A stretch of 64,000 bases of DNA from Paenibacillus sp. YN15 (GCF_003285005.1 NZ_QMFA01000018.1:31110-95109); one strand, 5' to 3'. Positions 17,962 to 27,904 are shown, counted from the first letter of the stretch. Notes: generated from the letters alone by a model not told the origin. Numbers and translations are program-made.

Positions 17962-18564
17962 ATGCCAGATATTGTTCTCCAACCCTTAAGCCCCAGGATG
18001 TCGGAGCAGGCATTGTCCCGTTATATCCAGACGTTCCTTGACCAGGAAAGAATGTCCATCCATACCTTCATGATGCTGGAGAAGCTCAGGCGCAACAAGG
18101 GCTACCGCAACAGCGGCTACGCCCTTTGGGATTATTATGCTACCGAACGCAGGCGCCGTCCCTATATCATTTCCGAGCAGACCTTCAAAAGCTACTCCCA
18201 CAAGCTGGACGAAGTCCTGGTCTATTGGGATCACCGCTATATGGAAGCGGCTTCACCCTTTGCCCGCGCCGCCGGGGTATGCATCACCGGCTACAAGGAG
18301 CTTGCCGCCAATCTGGAGCAATGCCCGCCGACGCTGTATCTGTTTGACCGGGATTACCAGTGGTCCCTCGTGCGGACGGATGAACCCCAGAATGAGATGG
18401 AGTGGAACTGCCTGCAGATCGGCGAAATCGGCTCGCGCCCCAAAGCCAGCCGCCGGGCGGCAGCGGAGGTCAGGCCCGGCACGCCGCCGGCCGGGGGCTC
18501 CGAAGACTTCTCCGCCAATCTTGTTCCTTTGCTCCAGACTGTACCGAAAATCACACGCTCTTAA
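17962..18564 (+). CDS. Hypothetical protein, 200 residues
   Basis: I do not recognise this protein. ATG 17962 has GGAGGTG eight bases upstream, and a strong terminator follows, so the gene looks real. The sequence is soluble, aromatic-rich and basic in the first half (HTFMMLEKLRRNKGYRNSGYALWDYYATERRRRP), with a low-complexity Ala/Pro/Arg stretch at about residues 155-180. No signal peptide or membrane helix is visible. It is divergent from the alkylpurine glycosylase gene, and their start codons are 158 bp apart, so shared regulation is possible. Confidence 0.75.
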   Translation: MPDIVLQPLSPRMSEQALSRYIQTFLDQERMSIHTFMMLEKLRRNKGYRNSGYALWDYYATERRRRPYIISEQTFKSYSHKLDEVLVYWDHRYMEAASPFARAAGVCITGYKELAANLEQCPPTLYLFDRDYQWSLVRTDEPQNEMEWNCLQIGEIGSRPKASRRAAAEVRPGTPPAGGSEDFSANLVPLLQTVPKITRS

Positions 18565-18567
18565 TTT

Positions 18568-18607
18568 AAAACTGCTCCCCGGTCCGATGCCGGGAAGCAG
18601 TTTTTTT
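18568..18607. terminator. Terminator between hypothetical gene and metY
   Basis: Stem CTGCTcCCCGG with CCGGGaAGCAG, flanked by AAA and a seven-T run at 18601-18607. It ends the plus-strand gene and may also stop metY transcription from the other side. Confidence 0.9.
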
Positions 18608-18636
18608 GGCGTTATGTGCAGGGCAGCAATGCCCGC

Positions 18637-20013
<1,377 letters not shown>

Positions 20014-20037
20014 TCATGTAGGCATTATAATATTTAG

Positions 20038-20067
20038 ATCATACCAACTTTTACATAGCCGCGTCAA
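20038..20067 (-). promoter_or_regulatory. Promoter of metY with TTGGTAT direct repeats
   Basis: On the minus strand TTGACG (20062-20067) and TATGAT (20038-20043) are 18 bp apart. The word TTGGTAT overlaps the -10 box and occurs again further downstream near 20002-20008, which could be an operator pair. Confidence 0.6.
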
Positions 20068-20213
20068 CTGATTTACTTCTTGCTGCTGTTGCGAAATTCC
20101 TGCTCCTCCGCAAAATTATGCTGTCCTCCGGCGTTTCCGCCGGGTATGGAGATAAACGGCATGGTTATACTAAAAGCGTACCGCCATCTTTTCCAAAAGA
20201 GAGATCCCATTCC

Positions 20214-20705
20214 ATGACAAAAGAACGTCTGATTCTCATCACTGTATGGATAATCGTCATCGCAGCCATGCTGCTTCTGCTTAGGCGCAACAATTGGCGC
20301 CGGTTTGCCGCCGCCCATCTGATGGCCCAAAACCTGACCTGGATTAATGGTTTGATCCACTGTCAACTGGGGGTATATGCCTACCCGGTGCGGGAATTTC
20401 CCAAAGCCACAGATATGGGGTTTACCATGCAATATCTTTTTTACCCGACTTTATGCGGTTTCTGCATCCTGTTCGAGCCCAACGGCGGGCTGGCCAAGAA
20501 GATCCTGTACATCTTATGCTTGCCTACGGCCACTGTCATTTTCCGCATGCTGCTGATGCGGTATACCCGGCTTATCGTCGCCGCCGACTACCATATCCTG
20601 CAGGATTGGGTTACTCTGCTCATTCTTTTTCTCATCTCCCGCGCCGTGACCAATTGGATATTCCGCGATCCCGCATTTCTGCATGCGGAGGAGCAGTCGG
20701 CATGA
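20214..20705 (+). CDS. CBO0543 family membrane protein (first of a pair)
   Basis: 163 residues from ATG 20214, with a weak AGAGAG ribosome binding site. Four or five hydrophobic helices are visible. The family signature is a first helix, then a region with NGLIHCQLGVYAYPVREFPKATDMGFTMQYLFYP, then FRMLLMRYTRLI and a tail with ISRAVTNWIF. These proteins are common in spore-forming Bacillales and Clostridia but have no assigned function. The stop overlaps the start of the next gene (ATGA), so the two are translationally coupled paralogs. Confidence 0.85.
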   Translation: MTKERLILITVWIIVIAAMLLLLRRNNWRRFAAAHLMAQNLTWINGLIHCQLGVYAYPVREFPKATDMGFTMQYLFYPTLCGFCILFEPNGGLAKKILYILCLPTATVIFRMLLMRYTRLIVAADYHILQDWVTLLILFLISRAVTNWIFRDPAFLHAEEQSA

Positions 20706-21193
20706 GACTGGACCGCTGGATTCTGTTGGGTGTCTGGGTATTGTCATTCCTGCTTCTTTTCCTCATTCCCCGCAACAAAAGAAGGCTGGCCCTGATCGCC
20801 TATTTATTCAAACAATTCATTACCTCGCTCCTGGGTCTGGTTACCGTGGAATTGGGCTTGCTGGAATATCCGGTGCGCGAGCTGGCCGACGTCAACCGCA
20901 CCAGCTTCACCTACGAATATATGGCCTACCCGGTGGTTTGCGCCTTATTCAATGTGTTTTATCCGACAAAGGCCAAGCGGTTGTCCAAAATGCTTTATTA
21001 CGCCGCTTTTTGCACTGCCTTGACTCTGCCCGAAATTTTTCTGGAACGGTACACGGAGCTGGTGTGTTACCTTCACTGGCACTGGTGGATCACCTGGCTG
21101 ACGCTTCTAATGACTTTTTTTGCAACGCGCAGCTTCTGTGTCCTCTTCTTCAAAGGCATCAACCGCTATGCCAAGCAGCCTAAAAGTCCCTGA
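20702..21193 (+). CDS. CBO0543 family membrane protein (second of a pair)
   Basis: 163 residues, the same length as the upstream paralog, with which it overlaps by four bases. GGAGGAG precedes the ATG. Shared features include LGLVTVELGLLEYPVRELADVNRTSFTYEYMAYP, PEIFLERYTELV and FFATRSFCVLFF. About four to five membrane helices are seen. The tandem arrangement and conserved YPVREL motif in both suggest duplication, perhaps giving a two-subunit complex. A terminator overlaps the stop codon. Confidence 0.85.
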   Translation: MRLDRWILLGVWVLSFLLLFLIPRNKRRLALIAYLFKQFITSLLGLVTVELGLLEYPVRELADVNRTSFTYEYMAYPVVCALFNVFYPTKAKRLSKMLYYAAFCTALTLPEIFLERYTELVCYLHWHWWITWLTLLMTFFATRSFCVLFFKGINRYAKQPKSP

Positions 21194-21227
21194 ATCCGCA
21201 TAACACGGAGCAGGGACTTTCCTTTTC
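21183..21227 (+). terminator. Terminator after the CBO0543 pair
   Basis: AAAGTCCCTG (21183-21192) pairs perfectly with CAGGGACTTT (21211-21220), followed by a T-rich tract to 21227. It may also work for pdaA on the other strand. Confidence 0.8.
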
Positions 21228-21251
21228 TTCCGATATGCTTAGATACCGCCC

Positions 21252-22064
21252 TTACCGATAGGTGCGGACCGTCAACTGGTCCAAATGCTTGAAGGTATAG
21301 CCGCGGGTCCGGGCCTCATCGATGATCCGGCCCAATGCCTGGGCATTGTCCCGGGAAACGGAATGAAGAAGGAGCACAGCGCCGGGATGAAGCTGCTCCA
21401 TCACCCGGGCGTAGGCGTAATCCGCCCCCTTCTGCTTATCCGGCTCCCAATCCTTGTAGGCGATGGACCAGAACACGCTGGTATACCCCTGGGCGGCGCA
21501 TTCGCTTAGCACCCGTTCGCTGAAAATCCCGCGGGGCGGACGGAGATACTTCATGGTTTTTTCCCCGGTCAGGGCTTCCACGCCGGAACGCACCTTCTCC
21601 AGCTCCTCAGAAATGCGGGCTGAACCCAACGAGCTCATATCGGGATGGCTCCAGGAATGGTTGCCCACCGCATGGCCCTCCGCCGCCATTCGTTTGATCA
21701 GCTCCGGCTGATCCTTAATATAATGGCCGGTGACAAAAAAAGCCGCAGGCACCTGCTTTTCCTTCAACACATCCAGAATCCCCGGGGTAAACCCGTTTTC
21801 GTATCCGTTGTCAAAGGTCAGATAAAGCTCCTTTTCCTCCGTATTGCCCAAAAAGACAGCGTTGTGCCGCTTCAGCACATCCATAAAGCCCTCTTGGGCG
21901 ATGGAGGGAAGCTGCCCGTTTTTGCTTCTGTAGAAGCCGAAGCTGTAGGACTTGCCTCCATTGTCCTGCTGCGCCGCAACCGCTGTTCCGTCCATGGCAT
22001 ACGCTGCCGAAGGCGCGGCTGCCAGTATGGCCGCCGCCGCGGCAAGCGCCAATAACCGCCTCAT
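21252..22064 (-). CDS. pdaA: Delta-lactam-biosynthetic polysaccharide deacetylase (PdaA-like)
   Basis: 270 residues from ATG 22064, eight bases after AAGGGG. A classic Ala-rich signal peptide ends near residue 23 (AYA). The NodB-type domain has the PdaA-type motif 1 LYLTFDNGYENG instead of TFDDGP, then NHSWSHPDMS, LRPPRGIFSER, and LLHSVSRDN. PdaA removes the acetyl group of muramic acid during formation of spore-cortex muramic delta-lactam, needed for germination. The promoter would lie within the 3' end of the helicase gene; a CATATTA word there resembles a SigG -10 box but lacks a well-spaced -35. Confidence 0.92.
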   Translation of the reverse strand: MRRLLALAAAAAILAAAPSAAYAMDGTAVAAQQDNGGKSYSFGFYRSKNGQLPSIAQEGFMDVLKRHNAVFLGNTEEKELYLTFDNGYENGFTPGILDVLKEKQVPAAFFVTGHYIKDQPELIKRMAAEGHAVGNHSWSHPDMSSLGSARISEELEKVRSGVEALTGEKTMKYLRPPRGIFSERVLSECAAQGYTSVFWSIAYKDWEPDKQKGADYAYARVMEQLHPGAVLLLHSVSRDNAQALGRIIDEARTRGYTFKHLDQLTVRTYR

Positions 22065-22126
22065 GCTGTTCACCCCTTGGTCCCAATTTATCCAGACAAG
22101 GATAATATGGCACAAAAGGGCGGAGT

Positions 22127-24460
22127 TCAGCCTTCCTGATCCTTCCAATTATTTTTGGGCTCTATGGTTTCCGGAGGCTTCCACTCATCCGGCAGCAGGT
22201 CCCAATAAGGCGGCTGCCTGTAGCGGTCATCCGCCAGCAGCAGGGTTCCCGTATCCGCCTCGGAACGGATCAGTCTGCCCCCGGCTTGCAGCACCTTGCC
22301 CATGCCGGGGTACACATAGGCATACTGGAACCCGTCGCGTCCGCGGCGGTCGTAATACTCCTTGATCAGATTGCGCTCCAGCCCCACCTGAGGCAGGCCC
22401 GCCCCGATTACGGCCACCGCCTTCAATCGGTCTCCGGGCAGATCGATCCCCTCTGAAAAAATCCCTCCCAGCACCGCAAATGCCAGTACGGGCGTTTCCC
22501 CATCCGGACGAAAGCAAGCGAGAAAGGCCTCCCGCTCCTCCTCGCCCATTCCGGCTTCCTGAAGCAATATCTGACGGCCGTGAGCAGGAAACTCCTCCAT
22601 AAAATGGGCATGTACCTTGCGCATATAGTCGTAGGAGGAGAAGAACACAATTCCATTGCCCGGCTGCTGCTGAAGCAACGCTGCAATCAGCCCGGCAACA
22701 GGCCCGATATTCTGCTCCCGGTCCCGGTAACGGATGGAGACAGGGGCGTGAAGCACCCGCAATTGTTCCTTGCGGAAGGGGGAGGGAACGGCCAAACCAT
22801 AATCCTCCCCGCCTCCTCCCAGCAGCTCCTGATAGAACCGGATAGGCGCCAGGGTGGCGGAGAAGAACACATGGCTCCGGAGCCCCTTGCCCGCCTGCTC
22901 CAGCTGCGCGGAGGGGTTGAGGCAATACAGCCGCAGGCGCAGCTCATGCCGCTCCTCCTCCAGATAAACGGCGTATTCCTCGCCGAACCCTTCGGCCACG
23001 CGGAGATAACCCAGCACCGCATAGTAGGTGTCGGCCAGCAGACTGTCCCCGGGGCCGCTTTGGGGCGCGGAGCCGGATGCCAGCAGGCCTTCCGCCTCCT
23101 GGCGGAACTCCTCCAGCAGGGGCTGCAGCTCCTCCGGGGGAGCCGCCAGGCGGGGGCTGCCGCCCTCCTGGAGTTTTTTGCGCATGGCGATGAACCAGGC
23201 GTTAATGGCCCGGGCAGACCGGTACAGGCCGGCCGCGCTTTTGAAGCTCCGCTTCAGCTGGAGAAAAGCGGATTTGTCCAGAACGGCGGAATACATCTCC
23301 CTGGCCCGGTCGGGCAGATTATGGGCTTCGTCCGCCAGTACAACGGTTTTCTTGCGGTCGCCGTCCCCCAGCCGCTTCAGCGCCACCACCGGATCAAACA
23401 CATAGTTATAGTCGCCGATCATGGCATCGGATGCATAGGCGGCATCCAGAGACAGCTCGAAGGGACAGACCCGGTGCTTTCGGGCGTAGCGCTCCACAAC
23501 ATGGCGGGTTATGGCCGTTTCATGACCGAGGAGATCCAGGATGGCCCCGTTCACTCTGTCATAGTGCCCATCCGCATACGGACAGGCCTCCGGGGTGCAG
23601 CGGACCTCCTCCTGGAAGCAGATTTTCTCCTTGGCGGTCAGCGTTACCCGGCGGAACACCAACCCCTGCCTGTCCATCAGGCCAAAGGCCTCTTCGGCGG
23701 CGGCGCGACCGGTAGTCCGGGCGGTAACATAAATCACCCGCTCCAGCAGCCCCCCGCCAACCGCCTTAACGGCGGGAAACAGCGTGGACATGGTTTTGCC
23801 GGTTCCGGTAGGCGCCCGGACAAACAGCTTGCGCCCTTCGGCAATGGCCTGGTAAACCGCCCCCGCCAGCTTGCGCTGGCCGGGACGGTAATCGGCATAC
23901 GGGAAGGGCAGCGCCTTGCTGCTGGACCCGCGCAGGGCCAGATGCGCCGCATTCATCCGGGCAAAGGGGGCATAGGCGGCAATCATGCCGGCCACTGTCT
24001 CCTCCAGCTCCGCGGAGGAGAACGGCCGGGTAATGGCTTGGCGTTGGCCCGAACCGGTGTGAACATACAAGAGGCGCACCCGGATGGCGTCCACCCCCTC
24101 CTGTCGGGCATACAGACAGGCATAGCAGCAGGCTTGGGCCCAATGAACGGGCAGCCCCGCGGCGATGGCGGGAGAATCCAGGGACCCTGCGGTGGACTTG
24201 ATCTCCTCGATGAAGACCCCTTCTTCGTCCTGCCTTAAGCCGTCGCATCGCCCCTCCAGCCGGAACAGCAGCTCCTCAAAGGGGAATTCCCCCGCCAAGA
24301 GCACCTCCGTCCGGTCCTCGGGCCCGTACTCCGCCTGAATGGCCTTGTGGACCCGCGTTCCTTCAGCCAGCGGGGCGCTTGTCCGGAAGCCGGCCTCGAT
24401 GCTTCCGGCGCGGTGGACATATTCGGCCAGCCCGCGGACAGAGATGGAGATAATGCTCAC
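22127..24460 (-). CDS. PD-(D/E)XK nuclease fused to XPD/DinG-type Fe-S DNA helicase
   Basis: 777 residues from GTG 24460, whose GTGA overlaps the stop of the isochorismatase gene. Residues 1-150 carry a RecB/Cas4-like nuclease core: GRCDG (Asp73), EEIK (Glu86, Lys88) and QACCY (Gln109, Tyr113). The helicase follows: Walker A APTGTGKT (216-223), four cysteines (281, 288, 293, 332) placed as in the Fe-S domain of XPD/DinG, DEAH (377-380), a FSATL motif and the QAGGRLIRS motif VI. The expected activity is 5'-3' DNA unwinding coupled to cleavage, in repair. Pairing of both domains in one chain is less common than DinG alone. Confidence 0.92.
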   Translation of the reverse strand: MSIISISVRGLAEYVHRAGSIEAGFRTSAPLAEGTRVHKAIQAEYGPEDRTEVLLAGEFPFEELLFRLEGRCDGLRQDEEGVFIEEIKSTAGSLDSPAIAAGLPVHWAQACCYACLYARQEGVDAIRVRLLYVHTGSGQRQAITRPFSSAELEETVAGMIAAYAPFARMNAAHLALRGSSSKALPFPYADYRPGQRKLAGAVYQAIAEGRKLFVRAPTGTGKTMSTLFPAVKAVGGGLLERVIYVTARTTGRAAAEEAFGLMDRQGLVFRRVTLTAKEKICFQEEVRCTPEACPYADGHYDRVNGAILDLLGHETAITRHVVERYARKHRVCPFELSLDAAYASDAMIGDYNYVFDPVVALKRLGDGDRKKTVVLADEAHNLPDRAREMYSAVLDKSAFLQLKRSFKSAAGLYRSARAINAWFIAMRKKLQEGGSPRLAAPPEELQPLLEEFRQEAEGLLASGSAPQSGPGDSLLADTYYAVLGYLRVAEGFGEEYAVYLEEERHELRLRLYCLNPSAQLEQAGKGLRSHVFFSATLAPIRFYQELLGGGGEDYGLAVPSPFRKEQLRVLHAPVSIRYRDREQNIGPVAGLIAALLQQQPGNGIVFFSSYDYMRKVHAHFMEEFPAHGRQILLQEAGMGEEEREAFLACFRPDGETPVLAFAVLGGIFSEGIDLPGDRLKAVAVIGAGLPQVGLERNLIKEYYDRRGRDGFQYAYVYPGMGKVLQAGGRLIRSEADTGTLLLADDRYRQPPYWDLLPDEWKPPETIEPKNNWKDQEG

Positions 24461-24954
24461 TGCTGCGCTTCCAGAATGGCGTCAATAACCGGATAGGAGA
24501 TCATATTCCGGTCCCGGGTCACTTCGGCAACCACAGAGGGGTTTTTGCTGACGATGCCTTTTTGCAGCATGACGGTTTTGAAGCCGCGCTCCGTACCGCC
24601 CCCATAGGTAAAGGTTACGCAATATTCCGCGGAAAAGCCGGATACGATCACCAAATCCGCCTTCTCCCGGCGCAGCAGCTCCTCCAGATCCGTCTGCCAG
24701 AAGGCGTTGTTGAAGGTTTTCCAAACCGTGTGGTCCTCCGGCCCGACGGTTACCTGGGGAATGATTTCGCAGCCCAAATCCTCCTTGGACTGGCCCGGAT
24801 CAAGATGCCGCACATGCACAACGCAATGCCCCTTGGCCCGCAGCTTCTCCGACACGTAATTGATATACTCGCAGGCGGCCTCCGCCCCGCTCTCCTTCAC
24901 GCAATCTCCCAGATACGCAAGCTGCATATCCACAATCAGCAACGCCAGTTTCAT
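24457..24954 (-). CDS. Isochorismatase-family cysteine hydrolase
   Basis: 165 residues from ATG 24954 with AAGGGG upstream. The family core is seen: ALLIVDMQLAYLG (catalytic Asp), KTFNNAFWQTDLEELL, and VIVSGFSAEYCVTFTYGG with the nucleophilic cysteine; a catalytic lysine lies at WKTF. Members hydrolyse nicotinamide, carbamates or other amides. The substrate is not identifiable. It is the first gene of a two-gene operon with the nuclease-helicase, overlapping by four bases. Confidence 0.9.
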   Translation of the reverse strand: MKLALLIVDMQLAYLGDCVKESGAEAACEYINYVSEKLRAKGHCVVHVRHLDPGQSKEDLGCEIIPQVTVGPEDHTVWKTFNNAFWQTDLEELLRREKADLVIVSGFSAEYCVTFTYGGGTERGFKTVMLQKGIVSKNPSVVAEVTRDRNMISYPVIDAILEAQQ

Positions 24955-25043
24955 GTCCGTTGTCCCCTTCCGCTTCTTTCGGATATTCAAACACTTGTTC
25001 CTATTTTACTCCTTGGCCTGGGGGCTGGCAATGGCGCCGCACG

Positions 25044-25068
25044 AAAAACCGGCCGCGGGAGCGGCCGG
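25044..25068 (-). terminator. Terminator after the small gene at 25168
   Basis: A perfect eight-base-pair CCGGCCGC stem (25049-25056 with 25061-25068) around a GGGA loop is followed on the minus strand by five T residues. Confidence 0.85.
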
Positions 25069-25167
25069 ATCATGCTTGCGGGACGGGATGCTGCGATTAA
25101 GGAAGCTCTTTTTCCGCTATTACTCTGAAAATTCCACCCCCGCCCCTGCGTTACATTACGCTTAAGG

Positions 25168-25407
25168 CTACGGCTTGAACACAAACAGCTTTTTCCCCAA
25201 ATGGGCATCGTTCACCTTCCGGGACACGGCGGAGACATACCGGTCCAGCGATTCAGCAAACTCCGCATCCCCCAGCGCCTGGACCGGGAAGTCGGAGAAG
25301 CCGGGGCCGCCCCCTTTATGCCTCCAGCGCCCGTCCAAAAACACATAGCCTTTTCCGCACAGCACAGCCCGTTTGCTTTCATTGGCCTTGGTGCCCATGG
25401 GCAGCAT
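25168..25407 (-). CDS. Small hypothetical protein, 79 residues
   Basis: I do not recognise a family. The start at ATG 25407 follows GGGGAGG by four bases, and a strong minus-strand terminator lies 100 bp downstream, which supports a real gene. The protein is basic and glycine-rich in the middle (FLDGRWRHKGGGPGFSDFPV) with a helical second half. No membrane or signal segment is visible. It lies 160 bp after the WG-repeat gene on the same strand, and could share its transcript. Confidence 0.6.
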   Translation of the reverse strand: MLPMGTKANESKRAVLCGKGYVFLDGRWRHKGGGPGFSDFPVQALGDAEFAESLDRYVSAVSRKVNDAHLGKKLFVFKP

Positions 25408-25490
25408 CAGTCCTCCCCGGAATGTGATGGGATTAGGATGCCGCGCCGGGGCCGGAACTACCCATGCGGATGTCTGGCAGGACTGGCTGG

Positions 25491-25585
25491 CTCAGACTTG
25501 TGGCGATGGGTCAGTTATAGGCGACAGACTCAGACTGCGAGCGATAGATCAGTCATGGGTGACAGACTCAAACTTGCGGGTGGAA
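25491..25585. repeat. 38-bp tandem direct repeat at the 3' end of the WG-repeat gene
   Basis: Copies start at 25491, 25529 and 25567 (third partial), each beginning CTCAGACT or CTCAAACT and carrying a GACAGA word near the end. The last partial copy overlaps the end of the coding region with stop at 25568. Copies have diverged and no spacers are present. Confidence 0.75.
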
Positions 25586-27622
25586 GGAGCGCCAGAAGGC
25601 GCCATTTTTGTCCAGAATCGGGTCCAGCTCGGTGAAAGGTACTGTAAACTCCGGGAACCCCGCGGCATAAGGAGCAATCTCATAGGGGGCAAACAGCAGA
25701 TGGAGATCATTCTCCGTCACATAGAACAGCTGGTCTGCCGAGATGCCCTTGTAATTATCCGGCCAGACATAGGGATAGGCGCCGCTGGCGATCTGTTTTT
25801 TGACAATGGCACTGAGCACCTTGAGATAATCGCTGTCCGGCTTGAACAGGTCCTTCAGCTCATAGAACCGGCCTGTGCCCAGATCAATCGGCGGGTACAC
25901 CCGGGACGGCATGCCGTGGGCCGCGCCGAAGGGATAGTCATACCCCTCCAGCAGCAGCTGCAGCAGCCTGCCGCGGTAGAAGACCACCTGGAAGTCGCCG
26001 GTATAGGAGGACTCCAGCTGCTGCGACGCAGGGACGGGTTTGACCTTGGAAAGTTCCGCCAGCCGCCGGTTTACTTGCTCCCGGACAGAGGGAGGGGTGA
26101 TGCCCTCCACCTGGGGATAATACACCAAATAGTCTTTGTTGGGCTTATACTTGAGCTCCTTCACACTGTACGGAGGCGTCAGCGGGATCACCGTGTTCTG
26201 TGCCCACACCACCCGGCCTGCCGGAGTCAAATAGGACAGCCGGTTATCCACCTGGGCCCGGATCAGATTGCCTTCAAAGGACAGGGTGCCGCTGCCCGGA
26301 ACAAGGGGAAGCCGGGTGATCCGTTTGCCGTCTGGTCCGATGAAGAAGGTGCTGCGGGCATCCTGGGCGGAAGCGGCTCCCCTATTGAAATTCTGGACAT
26401 CCAGATACTGAAAAGCGGAATACAGCTTGCCGTTCAAATCGGAAATGGCATAGCTCGTGCCCAAATACGGCCTGGCCGGGTCAATGGGCTTGCCCAGCGC
26501 TGCGCGGTCCTGGCCCAACAGCCGGATGTCCGCGTAGCCTGCCGCCGGAATGGTGAACTTGCCGCTGGTGTCGATCACCCCGTAATTGGCGCCGTAGTCC
26601 TCCGCCGTATTGACCACCGCCCGCCCCTGCTGAAAGGGCTGCGCCCCGGTAAAAGCGGGAGCAATGACCACCGCCCCCTGCTCATTCACATACCCGTATT
26701 TGCCGCCGTCGGTGGCTTGATACGCCATTACCCCTTCGGAAAGGGGTCCTACAAACGCATAGGGCAGCTCCGTCAGAGTTTCCCCCTGCAGGCCGATCAG
26801 GCGGTACAGCCCGTCTTTTACCTTGACTACGGCTTTGCCGTTGCGGAAATCCGTGCCCTCCATAAAAGTGGCGGGAATAACCTCCGCGCCGTCCCGGTCC
26901 AGATAACCGTAGGCCGCATTCCCCTCCGGGCTGCTCAGATAGAACAGGGCCCGCCCGTCGCTGTAGGGCTGGATATAGGTGTACACCTTGTCTGGCGGCG
27001 TCACCCGCCTGCCCTGCTCGTCGATGACGTATGCCCCCTTGTCATCGGACACAACCGCTCTTCCCTCGGAGAACTCTCCGATGCTGTCAAACCGGGGCTC
27101 CACTACAAATTGCCCGCCGGTGTTGATAATCCCGTTTTTGCCGCCTTTGGAAACAACGGCAAGCCCGTTATTCTGGAAATTCTCCGCATAATCATAGACG
27201 GGAGCAAGCCGCATCTTGCCGCCGGCGTCCACATAACCCCACATTTGGCCGGAGGTGGTGTTGACGCTTGCGGGGAACAAAGCCGGAGCCCGGCGGGCAT
27301 AACCGCTCTCCCCGGCCGCAGACAGCGCATAGCGCACACGCTCGGCCGGCCCTTCCGCCGTCCAGTCCATCACTGACAGGGAGGCCTGCGCCTCCGCCGC
27401 CCAGCCCACCACCAGATTGTGGCCGCTTCTGCCGTTGACCGCGGCGGGCACCGCATAAAAGGCCTGCACCGCCACCTCCGGCCACCGCCAGCGGCCGGTT
27501 TCCATCCAGCCCCAGCCGCTGTATTTGTAAACCGTCAGCCATAATCCGTCCTGGGCCCGGGACAGCGCCGCCGCTTCCCAAATCCCATCCCCATCAAAAT
27601 CTCCCACTGCATTCATGCTCAA
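25568..27622 (-). CDS. WG-repeat protein with C-terminal DUF3298-like domain
   Basis: 684 residues from TTG 27622, which has AGGAGG seven bases upstream; ATG 27616 is also possible, while the frame to 27664 lacks a ribosome binding site. The start NAVGDFDGDGIWEAA resembles one FG-GAP/VCBS calcium loop. About residues 120-440 contain several WG repeats (WGYVDAGGKMRLAPVYDYAENF, GYLDRDGAEVIPATF, YGYVNEQGAVVIAPAF). The last 200 residues resemble DUF3298/RsiV-type domains (GAAHGMPSRVYPPIDLGTGRFYELKDLF). No signal peptide is visible, which is odd since such proteins are often wall-associated. Function is unknown. Confidence 0.88.
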   Translation of the reverse strand: MSMNAVGDFDGDGIWEAAALSRAQDGLWLTVYKYSGWGWMETGRWRWPEVAVQAFYAVPAAVNGRSGHNLVVGWAAEAQASLSVMDWTAEGPAERVRYALSAAGESGYARRAPALFPASVNTTSGQMWGYVDAGGKMRLAPVYDYAENFQNNGLAVVSKGGKNGIINTGGQFVVEPRFDSIGEFSEGRAVVSDDKGAYVIDEQGRRVTPPDKVYTYIQPYSDGRALFYLSSPEGNAAYGYLDRDGAEVIPATFMEGTDFRNGKAVVKVKDGLYRLIGLQGETLTELPYAFVGPLSEGVMAYQATDGGKYGYVNEQGAVVIAPAFTGAQPFQQGRAVVNTAEDYGANYGVIDTSGKFTIPAAGYADIRLLGQDRAALGKPIDPARPYLGTSYAISDLNGKLYSAFQYLDVQNFNRGAASAQDARSTFFIGPDGKRITRLPLVPGSGTLSFEGNLIRAQVDNRLSYLTPAGRVVWAQNTVIPLTPPYSVKELKYKPNKDYLVYYPQVEGITPPSVREQVNRRLAELSKVKPVPASQQLESSYTGDFQVVFYRGRLLQLLLEGYDYPFGAAHGMPSRVYPPIDLGTGRFYELKDLFKPDSDYLKVLSAIVKKQIASGAYPYVWPDNYKGISADQLFYVTENDLHLLFAPYEIAPYAAGFPEFTVPFTELDPILDKNGAFWRSFHPQV

Positions 27623-27904
27623 GGCGATCCCTCCTAAGGATGCTATCCAAAGGATAGCCTGCATCGCAAGCCGAAGCTAAGGGCTTTCCGTCAGGAAGCC
27701 CGCATTGCAAGCCTAAGCTGCGCAAGGTATATGCCATAAGCATATGGGAACACAAGGTTGGAAATGCCTCCGCGGCCCATGAAATTCGCAACATGCACGC
27801 GCCGCGAAAATCCGCTACAATAGAAACAAGCCCTTGGAAAAGCTTTCCCAAGCGGCTGCAATGAATCCGATATCCATACCCTCATATAAAAGGAAGGTAC
27901 TCCC
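27623..27904. other. Intergenic region with short direct repeats
   Basis: The divergent promoter region of the WG-repeat gene and the HNH gene. Two imperfect copies of a GCATYGCAAGCC-AAGCT motif lie near 27661 and 27701. No conserved gene is seen. Confidence 0.4.

Noticed and set aside
22065..22127. SigG promoter for pdaA
   Set aside because: A CATATTA -10-like word is present but no TGMATA-type -35 lies at the right distance.
22127..24460. Reading the helicase as part of a CRISPR-Cas or Dnd-type defence locus because of its Cas4-like domain
   Set aside because: No repeats, Cas proteins or other defence genes are next to it; neighbours are an isochorismatase and a spore deacetylase.
25491..25585. 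Possible CRISPR array from the 38-bp repeats
   Set aside because: Head-to-tail copies without spacers; no cas genes.
25373..27376. 667-residue plus-strand ORF opposite the WG-repeat gene
   Set aside because: Shadow of the WG-repeat gene, with no recognisable motif.
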